Assembly (NCBI RefSeq): GCF_900108855.1
Contig: NZ_FNXY01000002.1
Coordinates: 62,001-126,000, forward strand
Origin: Dyadobacter koreensis
GTDB lineage: Bacteria > Bacteroidota > Bacteroidia > Cytophagales > Spirosomataceae
Length of the DNA stretch: 64,000 nucleotides
Direction: 5' to 3'
In this document: positions 56,885 through 64,000 of the stretch, piece by piece
Layout: every line of letters starts with the position of its first letter
Position numbering within the stretch: position 1 is the stretch's first letter
Notes under the pieces: model-generated
The model's input: the letters and a program-made list of their open reading frames with translations, nothing else
The model's database searches: none
What the model was told of the DNA's origin: nothing
Made by a program: the position numbers and the translations under genes

Positions 56885-58072
56885 ATGGAAATTTACTGTG
56901 ATAGCGCTGCGACGACAGCCATCGATCCTGAGGTGATTGAAACAATATTGCCTTTCCTGACAACAAACTTTGGTAATCCTTCATCCAGCCATTGGGCTGG
57001 GCGAAAAGTGAAAGAAGCGGTCGATGCTTCACGCCAGAAAATCGCAAAATTGCTGAATGTAATGCCCCAGGAAATATTTTTTGTTTCCGGCGCAACGGAG
57101 GGGAATAATCTTGCTTTGTCAGAATCGATCAGAGAATATGGTTTGCGTCACGCGATCACAAGTAAAATTGAACATAAGGCTGTTCTTGAGCCACTTCTAA
57201 AACATGAACGTGAAGGCGATATCGAGATCAGTTATGTGAAACTGGACAAGAAAGGCAACGTTGATCTTGAACATCTGGAAAGATTGCTGGCAGCCAATCC
57301 GCAATCGCTGGTCAGTTTGATGCATGGAAATAATGAGATCGGGAATCTTACTGATATTCAGGCGATAAGCCGGCTGGCCAAAAAATATAACGCTGCTTTC
57401 CATACAGATACTACGCAGACGATCGGGAAAGTTCAACTGAATCTGGCTGAATACCCAGTCGACTTTTTAGTAGGATCGGCGCATAAATTTCACGGACCAA
57501 AAGGTGTGGGATTTATTTATATCAACAAAAGGCATAAGCTAAAGCCAAGAATCCTGGGTGGGGGACAAGAAGACGGACAACGCGGCGGAACTGAAAATGT
57601 GATTGGAATCGTAGGTTTGGCAAAAGCTCTGGAAATTGCATACCGCGATTTTGACCTGATCCATGAGCATACATTGACCTTGAAAAGACGTCTTATTGCC
57701 CAGCTGGAAAACAGCGAAATCGGGAATATTACTTACAATGGCGAGAGCGCCTCGGAGCATAAAAGTTTAAGCGCAATTTTAAATGTATCTTTTCCTTGTC
57801 TTCATATAGGGAGTATTGTAAACAATCTTGACCAGTTGGGTATAGCCGTGTCGGGCGGAAGCGCGTGTTCTAATCTGGGTAACGGCGGATCGCATGTGAT
57901 CAGATCGATAAATCACGAAGCTGAGAAAGAAAATGTACGTTTTTCTTTCAGTAAATTTAATACCGCTGAGGAGGTTGACCATATCGTAGAAACGATTGTG
58001 AAAATTTATAATGCTGATTCAACGCCTTCCGAATCAGGTGTTTTGCAGCAATCTTTCACCTGGATTCATTAA
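56885..58072 (+). CDS. Cysteine desulfurase (IscS/NifS type)
   Basis: The PLP enzyme removes sulfur from cysteine as a persulfide. The 395-residue protein starts MEIYCDSAATTAIDPEV, then FGNPSSSHWAGR. The PLP lysine is Lys201 (GSAHKFHGPKGVGF) and the persulfide cysteine is Cys328 (SGGSACSN). Both sit where group I desulfurases have them. No signal peptide is present, so it acts in the cytoplasm. No iscU, sufE or suf gene follows, so it is not in an iron-sulfur operon. It is the second gene after the riboswitch; the partner for the sulfur is unknown. Confidence 0.95.
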   Translation: MEIYCDSAATTAIDPEVIETILPFLTTNFGNPSSSHWAGRKVKEAVDASRQKIAKLLNVMPQEIFFVSGATEGNNLALSESIREYGLRHAITSKIEHKAVLEPLLKHEREGDIEISYVKLDKKGNVDLEHLERLLAANPQSLVSLMHGNNEIGNLTDIQAISRLAKKYNAAFHTDTTQTIGKVQLNLAEYPVDFLVGSAHKFHGPKGVGFIYINKRHKLKPRILGGGQEDGQRGGTENVIGIVGLAKALEIAYRDFDLIHEHTLTLKRRLIAQLENSEIGNITYNGESASEHKSLSAILNVSFPCLHIGSIVNNLDQLGIAVSGGSACSNLGNGGSHVIRSINHEAEKENVRFSFSKFNTAEEVDHIVETIVKIYNADSTPSESGVLQQSFTWIH

Positions 58073-58143
58073 TTCTTCGCTGAGTATAACGATTTTCTCT
58101 CGCTTCTAGTCAAATACCGTTCACGCGCAGAACTTTCAAATGT

Positions 58144-58173
58144 TTTGTAAAAAACCAAGATAGACTATATTTG
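58144..58173 (+). promoter_or_regulatory. Promoter of the SusC/SusD operon
   Basis: TTTG at 58144-58147, 18 bases and TATATTTG at 58166-58173, both exact matches to the Bacteroidota elements. The SusC ATG is at 58246, leaving a leader of about 65 bases. So the SusC/SusD pair can be expressed apart from the riboswitch operon. Confidence 0.65.
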
Positions 58174-58245
58174 TATATTAAATCTATCTTTTTAATAGGA
58201 TAATAAATTGAATAACAATTCACCTTACAGTTAGTACCAAGTAGT

Positions 58246-61200
58246 ATGAAAAAAAATCTAGTTTATTTATTCCTGATGATCTTTTTCGGGCAAATAAGTA
58301 CTGTCTTCGCTCAGAACATCACAGTAACCGGGAGAGTTACATCGCAAGCTGACAGGGAGGCTTTACCGGGCGTTTCAATTTTAGTAAAAGGAACATCCCG
58401 TGGGACAACAACAAATGCAGAAGGAACTTATAGCTTGGAATCGGAAGCCGGAGCGACGCTTATTTTCTCTTTCATTGGATTGAAAACGACAGAAGTTATT
58501 GTGCCGGCAAGCGGAAAGCTGGACGTTGCTCTTGAAAGTGACAATACGATTTTACAGGAAGTGGTCGTGACAGCCTTGGGTATTGCCAAAGAGAAAAAAT
58601 CGCTGGGTTATGCGGTGCAGGAATTAAAGACAAAAGATTTGGCGGAGGCTCGAGAAGGCAATTTGGTGAATGCATTGGCGGGCAAAATCGCCGGTGTAAA
58701 TATTACAAGCAGCCAGGGCGGGATGGGCTCTTCAAGAATTGTAATACGCGGAGAAACTTCAATTGCAGGAAATAATCAGCCTTTATTTGTAGTAGACGGA
58801 ATTCCTGTCGATAACTCACAACTGGGCGCTGGAGCAAACGGATCACGCGATTTCGCCAATGCCATTGCCGATATAAATCCGGATAATATTGAATCGATCA
58901 GTGTTTTAAAAGGTCCGAATGCAGCTGCATTGTATGGTTCACGCGCTTCAAATGGCGTTATTCTGATTAAAACAAAATCTGGGAAATCGACCCAGAAAGG
59001 GTTGGGGGTAACGCTGAATATTGGTTATACACTTGACAAACTGCTTGTTTTGCCAGAATATCAAAATGTTTTTGGACAAGGCACAGGTGGACAATTTTCT
59101 TATAAAGACGGAAAAGGAGGAGGAATTAATGACGCTACTGATGAAAGCTGGGGGCCGAGGATGGACGGTCGTCTGATTCCGCAGTTTTTTTCAAACGGAG
59201 AGGCAGTTCCTTTTGTTGCCCATCCTGATAACGTGAAAAATTTCTTTGAAACAGGTCATACCAGAACGACAGGCGTTGCGGTTTCAGGATCAAATGAAAA
59301 ACTGGATTATCGTTTTTCATTCAATAACAGCAAGCAAACAGGTGTTATTCCGAACACAGATATTTCTAAAAATTCATTCGGCGCCAATACCACATATCGA
59401 ATCAATGATAAACTTACTTTGTCGACAAGCGCGAATTTTGTTCGTACAGGTTCCGACAACTTACCGGGAACATCAGGGCGTGGAAGCAGTGTGATGCTTC
59501 AATTTTTATGGTTCGGGCGTCAGGTCGACACGGAATTGCTGAAAGATTATAACAAAGGTGGATTTGACTATAACTGGAACCACAGCTATTACAGTAATCC
59601 ATATTTGCTTCAATATGAAAATACAGTGGAGCAGCGCCGTGACAGATTCTTTGGTAATGTAAACCTGAATTACAAAATCACAGACTGGCTGACCGCAACG
59701 GTTCGTACTGGAAATGATTACTACACGGATAGGCGTAAATTTAAAGTTGCATACGGAACAAACGGAACGCCGTTCGGATCGTATACGGAAGATGGTTACG
59801 CTGTAAATGAGAACAATACAGACTTTAACTTCAATTTACACAAGGCAATCGGAGCTGATTTTGAAGTGGATTGGTTGGTTGGAGGAAGCTTTCGGTACAA
59901 TTTTAGCGAACAAAACTATCAGCAGGCGCCTAAACTGGCTGTTAGCAATTTATATACTTTGAATAACTCGCGCGATCCGTTGGTTTCATACAATGTCTTG
60001 CGTAAACAAAAAGTTTACAGTGGATTTTCATCGGCTCAGATCGGTTTCAGAAACTATGCTTTCCTTAACCTTACAGCCAGAAACGACTGGTCGTCGACGC
60101 TTCCGGCGGGAAATAATTCCTATTTTTATCCGTCGGTTAATGCGAGTTTGGTACTTACCGATGCATTTAATATCAAAAGCAATGTATTGACATTTGCCAA
60201 GATCCGCGGTGGATGGGCGGAAGTTGGAAAGGATACTGACCCGTATCAGTTGATCAATACCTATCCATTTAATCAGCCTTTCGGAAGTAGCCCGTTGCTG
60301 ACGGTTTCTGACGTACTTTTAAATTCAAATCTGAAACCGGAAATTACCCGCTCGACAGAAGTAGGTTTGGATCTTGCCTTGTTTAAAAACAGAGCCAGAC
60401 TTGATTTTAGTTACTACAATACGGACAGTTACAACCAGATTTTGAAGGCGGATGTAAGCCCGACAACAGGCTACAAACAAAAACTTTTGAACGCAGGTCA
60501 CATCAACAACCGCGGTTTTGAAGCGATGTTGAATATCAAACCGATTGAAGCCGAGTCTGGTTTCAAATGGGATGTGGGAATTAATTTTTCTAAAAACGTA
60601 AGTAAAGTAATTTCGCTGGATGACGAAGGATTTCTGAATGACTACAAACTTGGATCAAACGGCTCCGCAGCTGTTTATGCAAGCAAAGGGCTTGGTTACG
60701 GAGCGATCTTTGGAACGGCCTACACAAGAGACGCGACTGGAAATATCGTGATCGGTGCTAATGGTCTGCCAGTTCGCGATGCTAACTTGAAGGTTTTAGG
60801 ACATTATACTCCAAAATGGTTAGGTGGTATCACCAACTCATTCTCGTTCAAAGGATTTAATCTGAGTGTTTTAATCGACACGAAACAAGGCGGCTCAATT
60901 TATTCTGCTACAAATGCAACCGGAAAATATACCGGCGTTTTAGTTCAGACGCTTGAAGGACGTGATGCAGCGCACGGGGGTCTGACTTACTACTATCCGG
61001 GAAATAATAAATCGGGAGCGGCAGTTCAATTAGGTACGGGCGGCAGTGCGCCGGCGGGTGAAGTTGTATACGACGATGGAATAATTGCAAAAGGTGTTAC
61101 TGCCGACGGAAAACCAAATTCCACAATTGTTTCTGCGGAGCGTTATTATAAAGGTGTTTACAGCAACAGTGCAGGTATCAATGAAGCCAGTGTTTTAGAT

Positions 61201-61446
61201 GCTTCATTCATCAAATTGAGAGAAGTAAAACTGAGTTATGTATTTCCGCAGAGCTGGGTTGGAAAATACAGTTTGCAAAATGTAGTGCTTTCGGTTTACG
61301 GCCGTAACCTGGCATTCTTGCAGAAAAAAGCGGATAATATTGATCCGGAAACTGCATTTAATACTGGAAACACAGGCCAGGGCTTGGAATCACTTCAGTT
61401 GCCGACAACCAGTTCTTACGGTTTTAACTTGTCAATTGGATTTTAA
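58246..61446 (+). CDS. SusC/RagA-family TonB-linked outer membrane protein
   Basis: The 1066-residue transporter is complete. A signal peptide (LVYLFLMIFFGQISTVFAQ) is followed by the carboxypeptidase-regulatory-like domain (residues about 26-100, VTGRVTSQADREALPGVSIL and GTTTNAEGTYSL). The TonB-box-like strand LQEVVVTALGI precedes the plug domain (GNLVNALAGKIAGVNITSSQ, VIRGETSI, PLFVVDGIPVDN, ISVLKGPNAAALYGSRASNG). The barrel ends in YGFNLSIGF with a terminal Phe. It is paired with the SusD at 61492. The relative at 2-1642 shares several barrel segments. Confidence 0.97.
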   Translation: MKKNLVYLFLMIFFGQISTVFAQNITVTGRVTSQADREALPGVSILVKGTSRGTTTNAEGTYSLESEAGATLIFSFIGLKTTEVIVPASGKLDVALESDNTILQEVVVTALGIAKEKKSLGYAVQELKTKDLAEAREGNLVNALAGKIAGVNITSSQGGMGSSRIVIRGETSIAGNNQPLFVVDGIPVDNSQLGAGANGSRDFANAIADINPDNIESISVLKGPNAAALYGSRASNGVILIKTKSGKSTQKGLGVTLNIGYTLDKLLVLPEYQNVFGQGTGGQFSYKDGKGGGINDATDESWGPRMDGRLIPQFFSNGEAVPFVAHPDNVKNFFETGHTRTTGVAVSGSNEKLDYRFSFNNSKQTGVIPNTDISKNSFGANTTYRINDKLTLSTSANFVRTGSDNLPGTSGRGSSVMLQFLWFGRQVDTELLKDYNKGGFDYNWNHSYYSNPYLLQYENTVEQRRDRFFGNVNLNYKITDWLTATVRTGNDYYTDRRKFKVAYGTNGTPFGSYTEDGYAVNENNTDFNFNLHKAIGADFEVDWLVGGSFRYNFSEQNYQQAPKLAVSNLYTLNNSRDPLVSYNVLRKQKVYSGFSSAQIGFRNYAFLNLTARNDWSSTLPAGNNSYFYPSVNASLVLTDAFNIKSNVLTFAKIRGGWAEVGKDTDPYQLINTYPFNQPFGSSPLLTVSDVLLNSNLKPEITRSTEVGLDLALFKNRARLDFSYYNTDSYNQILKADVSPTTGYKQKLLNAGHINNRGFEAMLNIKPIEAESGFKWDVGINFSKNVSKVISLDDEGFLNDYKLGSNGSAAVYASKGLGYGAIFGTAYTRDATGNIVIGANGLPVRDANLKVLGHYTPKWLGGITNSFSFKGFNLSVLIDTKQGGSIYSATNATGKYTGVLVQTLEGRDAAHGGLTYYYPGNNKSGAAVQLGTGGSAPAGEVVYDDGIIAKGVTADGKPNSTIVSAERYYKGVYSNSAGINEASVLDASFIKLREVKLSYVFPQSWVGKYSLQNVVLSVYGRNLAFLQKKADNIDPETAFNTGNTGQGLESLQLPTTSSYGFNLSIGF

Positions 61447-61491
61447 TTGTTGGCCTCAGGCGACGCAGTTCCACTTTTAATTACAGAAATA

Positions 61492-62937
61492 ATGAAATAT
61501 AAAAATATAATTTTCAGAAGCGTTTTCACTTTGGCTCTTACAGCATTACTGGGCGCTTGCCAGGATGATCTTGAAGAAGTGAATAATAATCCAAATGAAG
61601 CGATCGTTGCCCAGCCTGAATATTTGCTGGCAAATGCGATCAAATCCAATGCCGATATTATTTTAGGATCAGACGCGTCGATGGAAACTACGACTTTGTA
61701 TGTTCAGCATTGGGCGAAAATCCAGTATACAGATCCTGATAAATACACGGCCAGCGTAACCAATATTCAGAACGTCTGGACAAATTTTTACTCCCTTGGT
61801 CTTACTGATTTTGACAAGGTTATCAAGCTGGGCGAGGAATCAGGAAATGTGAATTATCAAGCCGTTGGTTTGATTTTGAAATCCTGGTCTTTCCAAATGC
61901 TTACAGATTTGTATGGAGATATTCCGTACAGTCAGGCAGTGAAAATTGACCAGTATTTAACGCCAAAATACGATGCTCAAAAAGATGTTTATCTCGGTTT
62001 GCTGAACGATCTGAAAAAGGCAGGTGATTTGATTAATACGAGTGGGAGCCCAATCAGCGGCGATTTGGTATACAACGGAAATCTTACGAAATGGAAGAAA
62101 TTTGCCAATTCACTACGCTTGCGTATCGCGCTTCGTATCGCAGATAAAGATCCTGCCACTGCGAAATCGGTCGTGGCAGAATTGGCGGCAAATCCAAGTT
62201 TACTTATTGCAGGTAATGATGAAATTGCCCAGCTGATTTATTTAAGCTCGCCGAATCAAAATCCTGTGTCAAGAGACCGGGAAACACGTGATGATTACCG
62301 TGTCAGCAAGTCGGTTGTTGATAAATTATTGGAATTAAAAGATCCTCGCCTGCCCATTTTTGCAAATAAAACAGTTGACGCTACGCCAAATAATTATGTC
62401 GGCGTAACGAACGGCTTGCTGGCAGATTCAGCGGCGAAACTCGGCTTTACAAAAACTTCCAAGCTTGGCGATTATTTCACTGCGCCAACGTCGCCCGCAG
62501 TATTTTTAAGTTATTCAGAAGTACTTTTCAACCTGGCGGAAGCGGCGCAACGCGGATTTATTTCAGATGACGCAGCAGCCTTATATAAAAATGCAGTTAC
62601 AGCGTCTTTGCAGCAGTTTAAAGTAAGTTCGGGTGATATCACAGCCTATCTTGCGCAGCCCATCGTTGCTTATAACGCAGCCAACTACAAAAAATCGATT
62701 GGTGAGCAAAAATGGATCGCATTATTCAGTCAGGGTTTGGAAGCGTATACTGAATGGAGACGATTGGATTATCCACAGCTAAAACCAGCTTATGCAGGTG
62801 TTTTGAACGGAAAATTCCCGTTGCGGTTAACATATCCAACCGGCGAACAGGCGTTGAACAGCGCAAGTTATAAAGCAGCAGTTGCGAGTCAGGGAGAAGA
62901 CAAGCTGACAACAAAATTGTGGTTTGATGCCCAGTAG
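61492..62937 (+). CDS. SusD/RagB-family nutrient-binding outer membrane lipoprotein
   Basis: The ATG at 61492 (not the TTG at 61447) starts a 481-residue lipoprotein with the lipidated Cys at residue 23 (TALTALLGACQDD). NNNPNEAIVAQPEYLLANAI, LKSWSFQMLTDLYGDIPYSQ and IGEQKWIALFSQGLEAYTEW mark it as a SusD-like_2 member, the same branch as the SusD at 1677. The gap from the SusC stop is 45 bases. Together they import an unknown nutrient. It ends at the strong terminator at 62968. Confidence 0.95.
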   Translation: MKYKNIIFRSVFTLALTALLGACQDDLEEVNNNPNEAIVAQPEYLLANAIKSNADIILGSDASMETTTLYVQHWAKIQYTDPDKYTASVTNIQNVWTNFYSLGLTDFDKVIKLGEESGNVNYQAVGLILKSWSFQMLTDLYGDIPYSQAVKIDQYLTPKYDAQKDVYLGLLNDLKKAGDLINTSGSPISGDLVYNGNLTKWKKFANSLRLRIALRIADKDPATAKSVVAELAANPSLLIAGNDEIAQLIYLSSPNQNPVSRDRETRDDYRVSKSVVDKLLELKDPRLPIFANKTVDATPNNYVGVTNGLLADSAAKLGFTKTSKLGDYFTAPTSPAVFLSYSEVLFNLAEAAQRGFISDDAAALYKNAVTASLQQFKVSSGDITAYLAQPIVAYNAANYKKSIGEQKWIALFSQGLEAYTEWRRLDYPQLKPAYAGVLNGKFPLRLTYPTGEQALNSASYKAAVASQGEDKLTTKLWFDAQ

Positions 62938-62967
62938 TCAGGGAAATAAGCTAAATAATCCACACTG

Positions 62968-63017
62968 AAATGTTCTCTGCCGAAAGCCGCACTTTCGGTG
63001 GAGAACATTTTTTTTTT
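62968..63017 (+). terminator. Terminator of the SusC/SusD operon
   Basis: AAATGTTCTC pairs with GAGAACATTT and an inner GCCGAAAG pairs with CTTTCGGT-type bases; nine or more T follow. Confidence 0.9.
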
Positions 63018-63189
63018 AAAGAATGAAGATTGTTTTGGGTACGATACCAGATTTATTTACGTTATTAATATATAAAACTTGTAGACTATATAGGATAATT
63101 AAAAAGAGTTTGTAAATTTGAGTATTCCAATGAGGATAAAATTTATTAACGAATACTTGAATCATCAATGACTATAAACTTCACAATCA

Positions 63190-63468
63190 ATGAAAAACAC
63201 GTATCAAATAAAAATTGCTTACCGTAATAATTTAAGTCTTCACAAAATCACTTCGCTGATTGAATCTGTTAAAGGTGTTAAAATCAAACATTTGAATCTG
63301 ATGAGCAAAGGAAAAGACTTCGTTGGGGTTCTTGCTGTTGAAGTTTCACACCTAATCGAGCTTGATTCTGTTGTAAGATTAATTCAGTCCAACCGCGAAG
63401 TTTCTGCTGTTGAAAAAGTTTATCCAAACCCGTTTGCTGCCTCGACAGAAATGTGGTGTACTCCCTGA
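63190..63468 (+). CDS. Small ACT-like domain protein
   Basis: The 92-residue protein has the pattern strand-helix-strand-strand-helix-strand: TYQIKIAY, LHKITSLIESVKGV, KIKHLNLM, FVGVLAVEV, LDSVVRLIQSN, VSAVEKVY. This suits an ACT or ferredoxin-like fold, often used to sense amino acids. It has no other domain, and there is no recognisable partner next to it. A possible -7 box (TAAATTTG, 63113-63120) lies 70 bases upstream. Family assignment is from predicted pattern only. Confidence 0.6.
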   Translation: MKNTYQIKIAYRNNLSLHKITSLIESVKGVKIKHLNLMSKGKDFVGVLAVEVSHLIELDSVVRLIQSNREVSAVEKVYPNPFAASTEMWCTP

Positions 63469-63613
63469 GTTTCTTCCCATCCAAGTCTGACTATAATATT
63501 TTGACAGCCACCTTATAGTTTGATCTTCCATTTTCTGTTTGAGTACCAAAACGTTTTAATGAATTAATATTAATTCAGTTCTCTGAGCATTTAATTCAAT
63601 AAGTTTTTTATTT

Positions 63614-63637
63614 TATGTAGTCAACTACATATATTTG
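63614..63637 (+). promoter_or_regulatory. Palindromic operator overlapping a promoter
   Basis: TATGTAGT (63614-63621), two bases and ACTACATA (63624-63631) form a perfect inverted repeat. Its right end overlaps the exact -7 box TATATTTG (63630-63637). The site is placed where a bound repressor would block transcription of the GNAT gene. The TAGTnnACTA core resembles MarR-family operators. Confidence 0.6.
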
Positions 63638-63652
63638 TACATAAAATAAAAA

Positions 63653-64000
63653 ATGATGATTGATATGCCTCAAATCGAACCTGTGGGAAATCTTTATTCC
63701 CAGCAAATTGTCGACTTAATTATCCCTATTCAGCAGATCGAGTTTGGTGTTCCGATCACTCTTGAAGACCAGCCGGATTTAATGGATATTGAAAATAATT
63801 ATCAGGCGACGGGAGGAAACTTCTGGGCCGCCTTACAGGATGGAAAGGTAGTTGGCACTATCGCACTGATTTCTATTGGAGATGGAAAAGGAGTGATCCG
63901 TAAAATGTTTGTAAGTAAAGATTTTCGTGGTAAGGAATTCGGAATCGCCCAAAAACTACTTATAGGCCTGATTGATTTTTGTAAAAAAAATGGCATTACC
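63653..64000 (+). CDS. GNAT-family N-acetyltransferase, 3' end beyond the window
   Basis: The frame from the ATG at 63653 runs open to the window end (116 residues). After an N-terminal region (MMIDMPQIEPVGNLYSQQIV) come the acetyltransferase strands (GGNFWAALQDGKVVGTIALI) and the acetyl-CoA loop region (VIRKMFVSKDFRGKEFGIAQ), with the R-G-K-x-x-G-I-A pattern of the fold. An ATG at 63656 is also possible. The substrate is unknown. Its promoter carries the palindrome at 63614, so it is probably repressed by a MarR-type regulator that may be encoded downstream. Confidence 0.85.
   Translation, partial: MMIDMPQIEPVGNLYSQQIVDLIIPIQQIEFGVPITLEDQPDLMDIENNYQATGGNFWAALQDGKVVGTIALISIGDGKGVIRKMFVSKDFRGKEFGIAQKLLIGLIDFCKKNGIT

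Noticed and set aside
1..64000. CRISPR arrays, tRNA or rRNA genes, insertion sequences, prophage genes
   Set aside because: No regularly spaced repeats, no cloverleaf or rRNA sequence, no transposase, integrase or phage structural protein was seen.

Overview
The window comes from a Bacteroidota chromosome, most likely a Cytophagales relative of Dyadobacter. This rests on two SusC/SusD pairs, a TamL/TamB pair, a type IX secretion C-terminal sorting domain, TonB-linked barrels with carboxypeptidase-regulatory domains, -7 promoter elements of the TAnnTTTG kind, weak Shine-Dalgarno signals and AT-rich spacers. I found no rRNA, tRNA, CRISPR array, insertion sequence or phage. Genus placement is inference.

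Layout. 1-6662: the 3' end of a SusC transporter, its SusD lipoprotein, a PhoPQ-related alpha/beta hydrolase and a metallophosphoesterase lipoprotein, which look like one uptake and hydrolysis locus. 6694-8322 (minus): a methyltransferase-like membrane protein, a GNAT acetyltransferase and a decayed gene. 8490-12735: a two-gene RND efflux pump without an outer-membrane channel. 12852-17418 (minus): fatty acid desaturase, metK, lipA and an unknown envelope protein. 17700-21909: waaA, a ROK repressor (minus), rsgA and methylmalonyl-CoA epimerase. 21929-32923 (minus): tamL and tamB (overlapping), a secreted unknown and a TonB-dependent receptor. 33170-39008: GH20 hexosaminidase, a decayed stretch, pyrD and ftsK. 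39202-42636: a tight CE15-like esterase / MFS sugar permease / ROK kinase operon. 42822-49116: a LolA-like carrier, MscS channel, ahcY, an AhpD-like protein with AhpC, and murF. 49254-55105: a large FG-GAP protein with a type IX sorting tail, rhaT, a second FG-GAP protein and a tagatose-3-epimerase-like enzyme. 55294-62937: a promoter, a SAM-clan riboswitch, a TlpA-like thioredoxin protein, a cysteine desulfurase and a complete SusC/SusD pair. 63190-64000: a small ACT-like protein and the start of a GNAT gene behind a palindromic operator.

The most interesting element is the RNA at 55340-55434. It has the SAM-I core (P1, a P2 whose loop can pair with J3/4, and P3 with GGCAACC/GGTGCC) but apparently no P4. 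It lies just after a good promoter and leads a thioredoxin-fold protein and an IscS/NifS-type desulfurase instead of a methionine biosynthesis gene. metK and ahcY in the same window have no such leader. A second notable RNA is a 26-position hairpin with a GAAA loop at 42661-42716, whose G-U pairs all form only in the plus-strand transcript.
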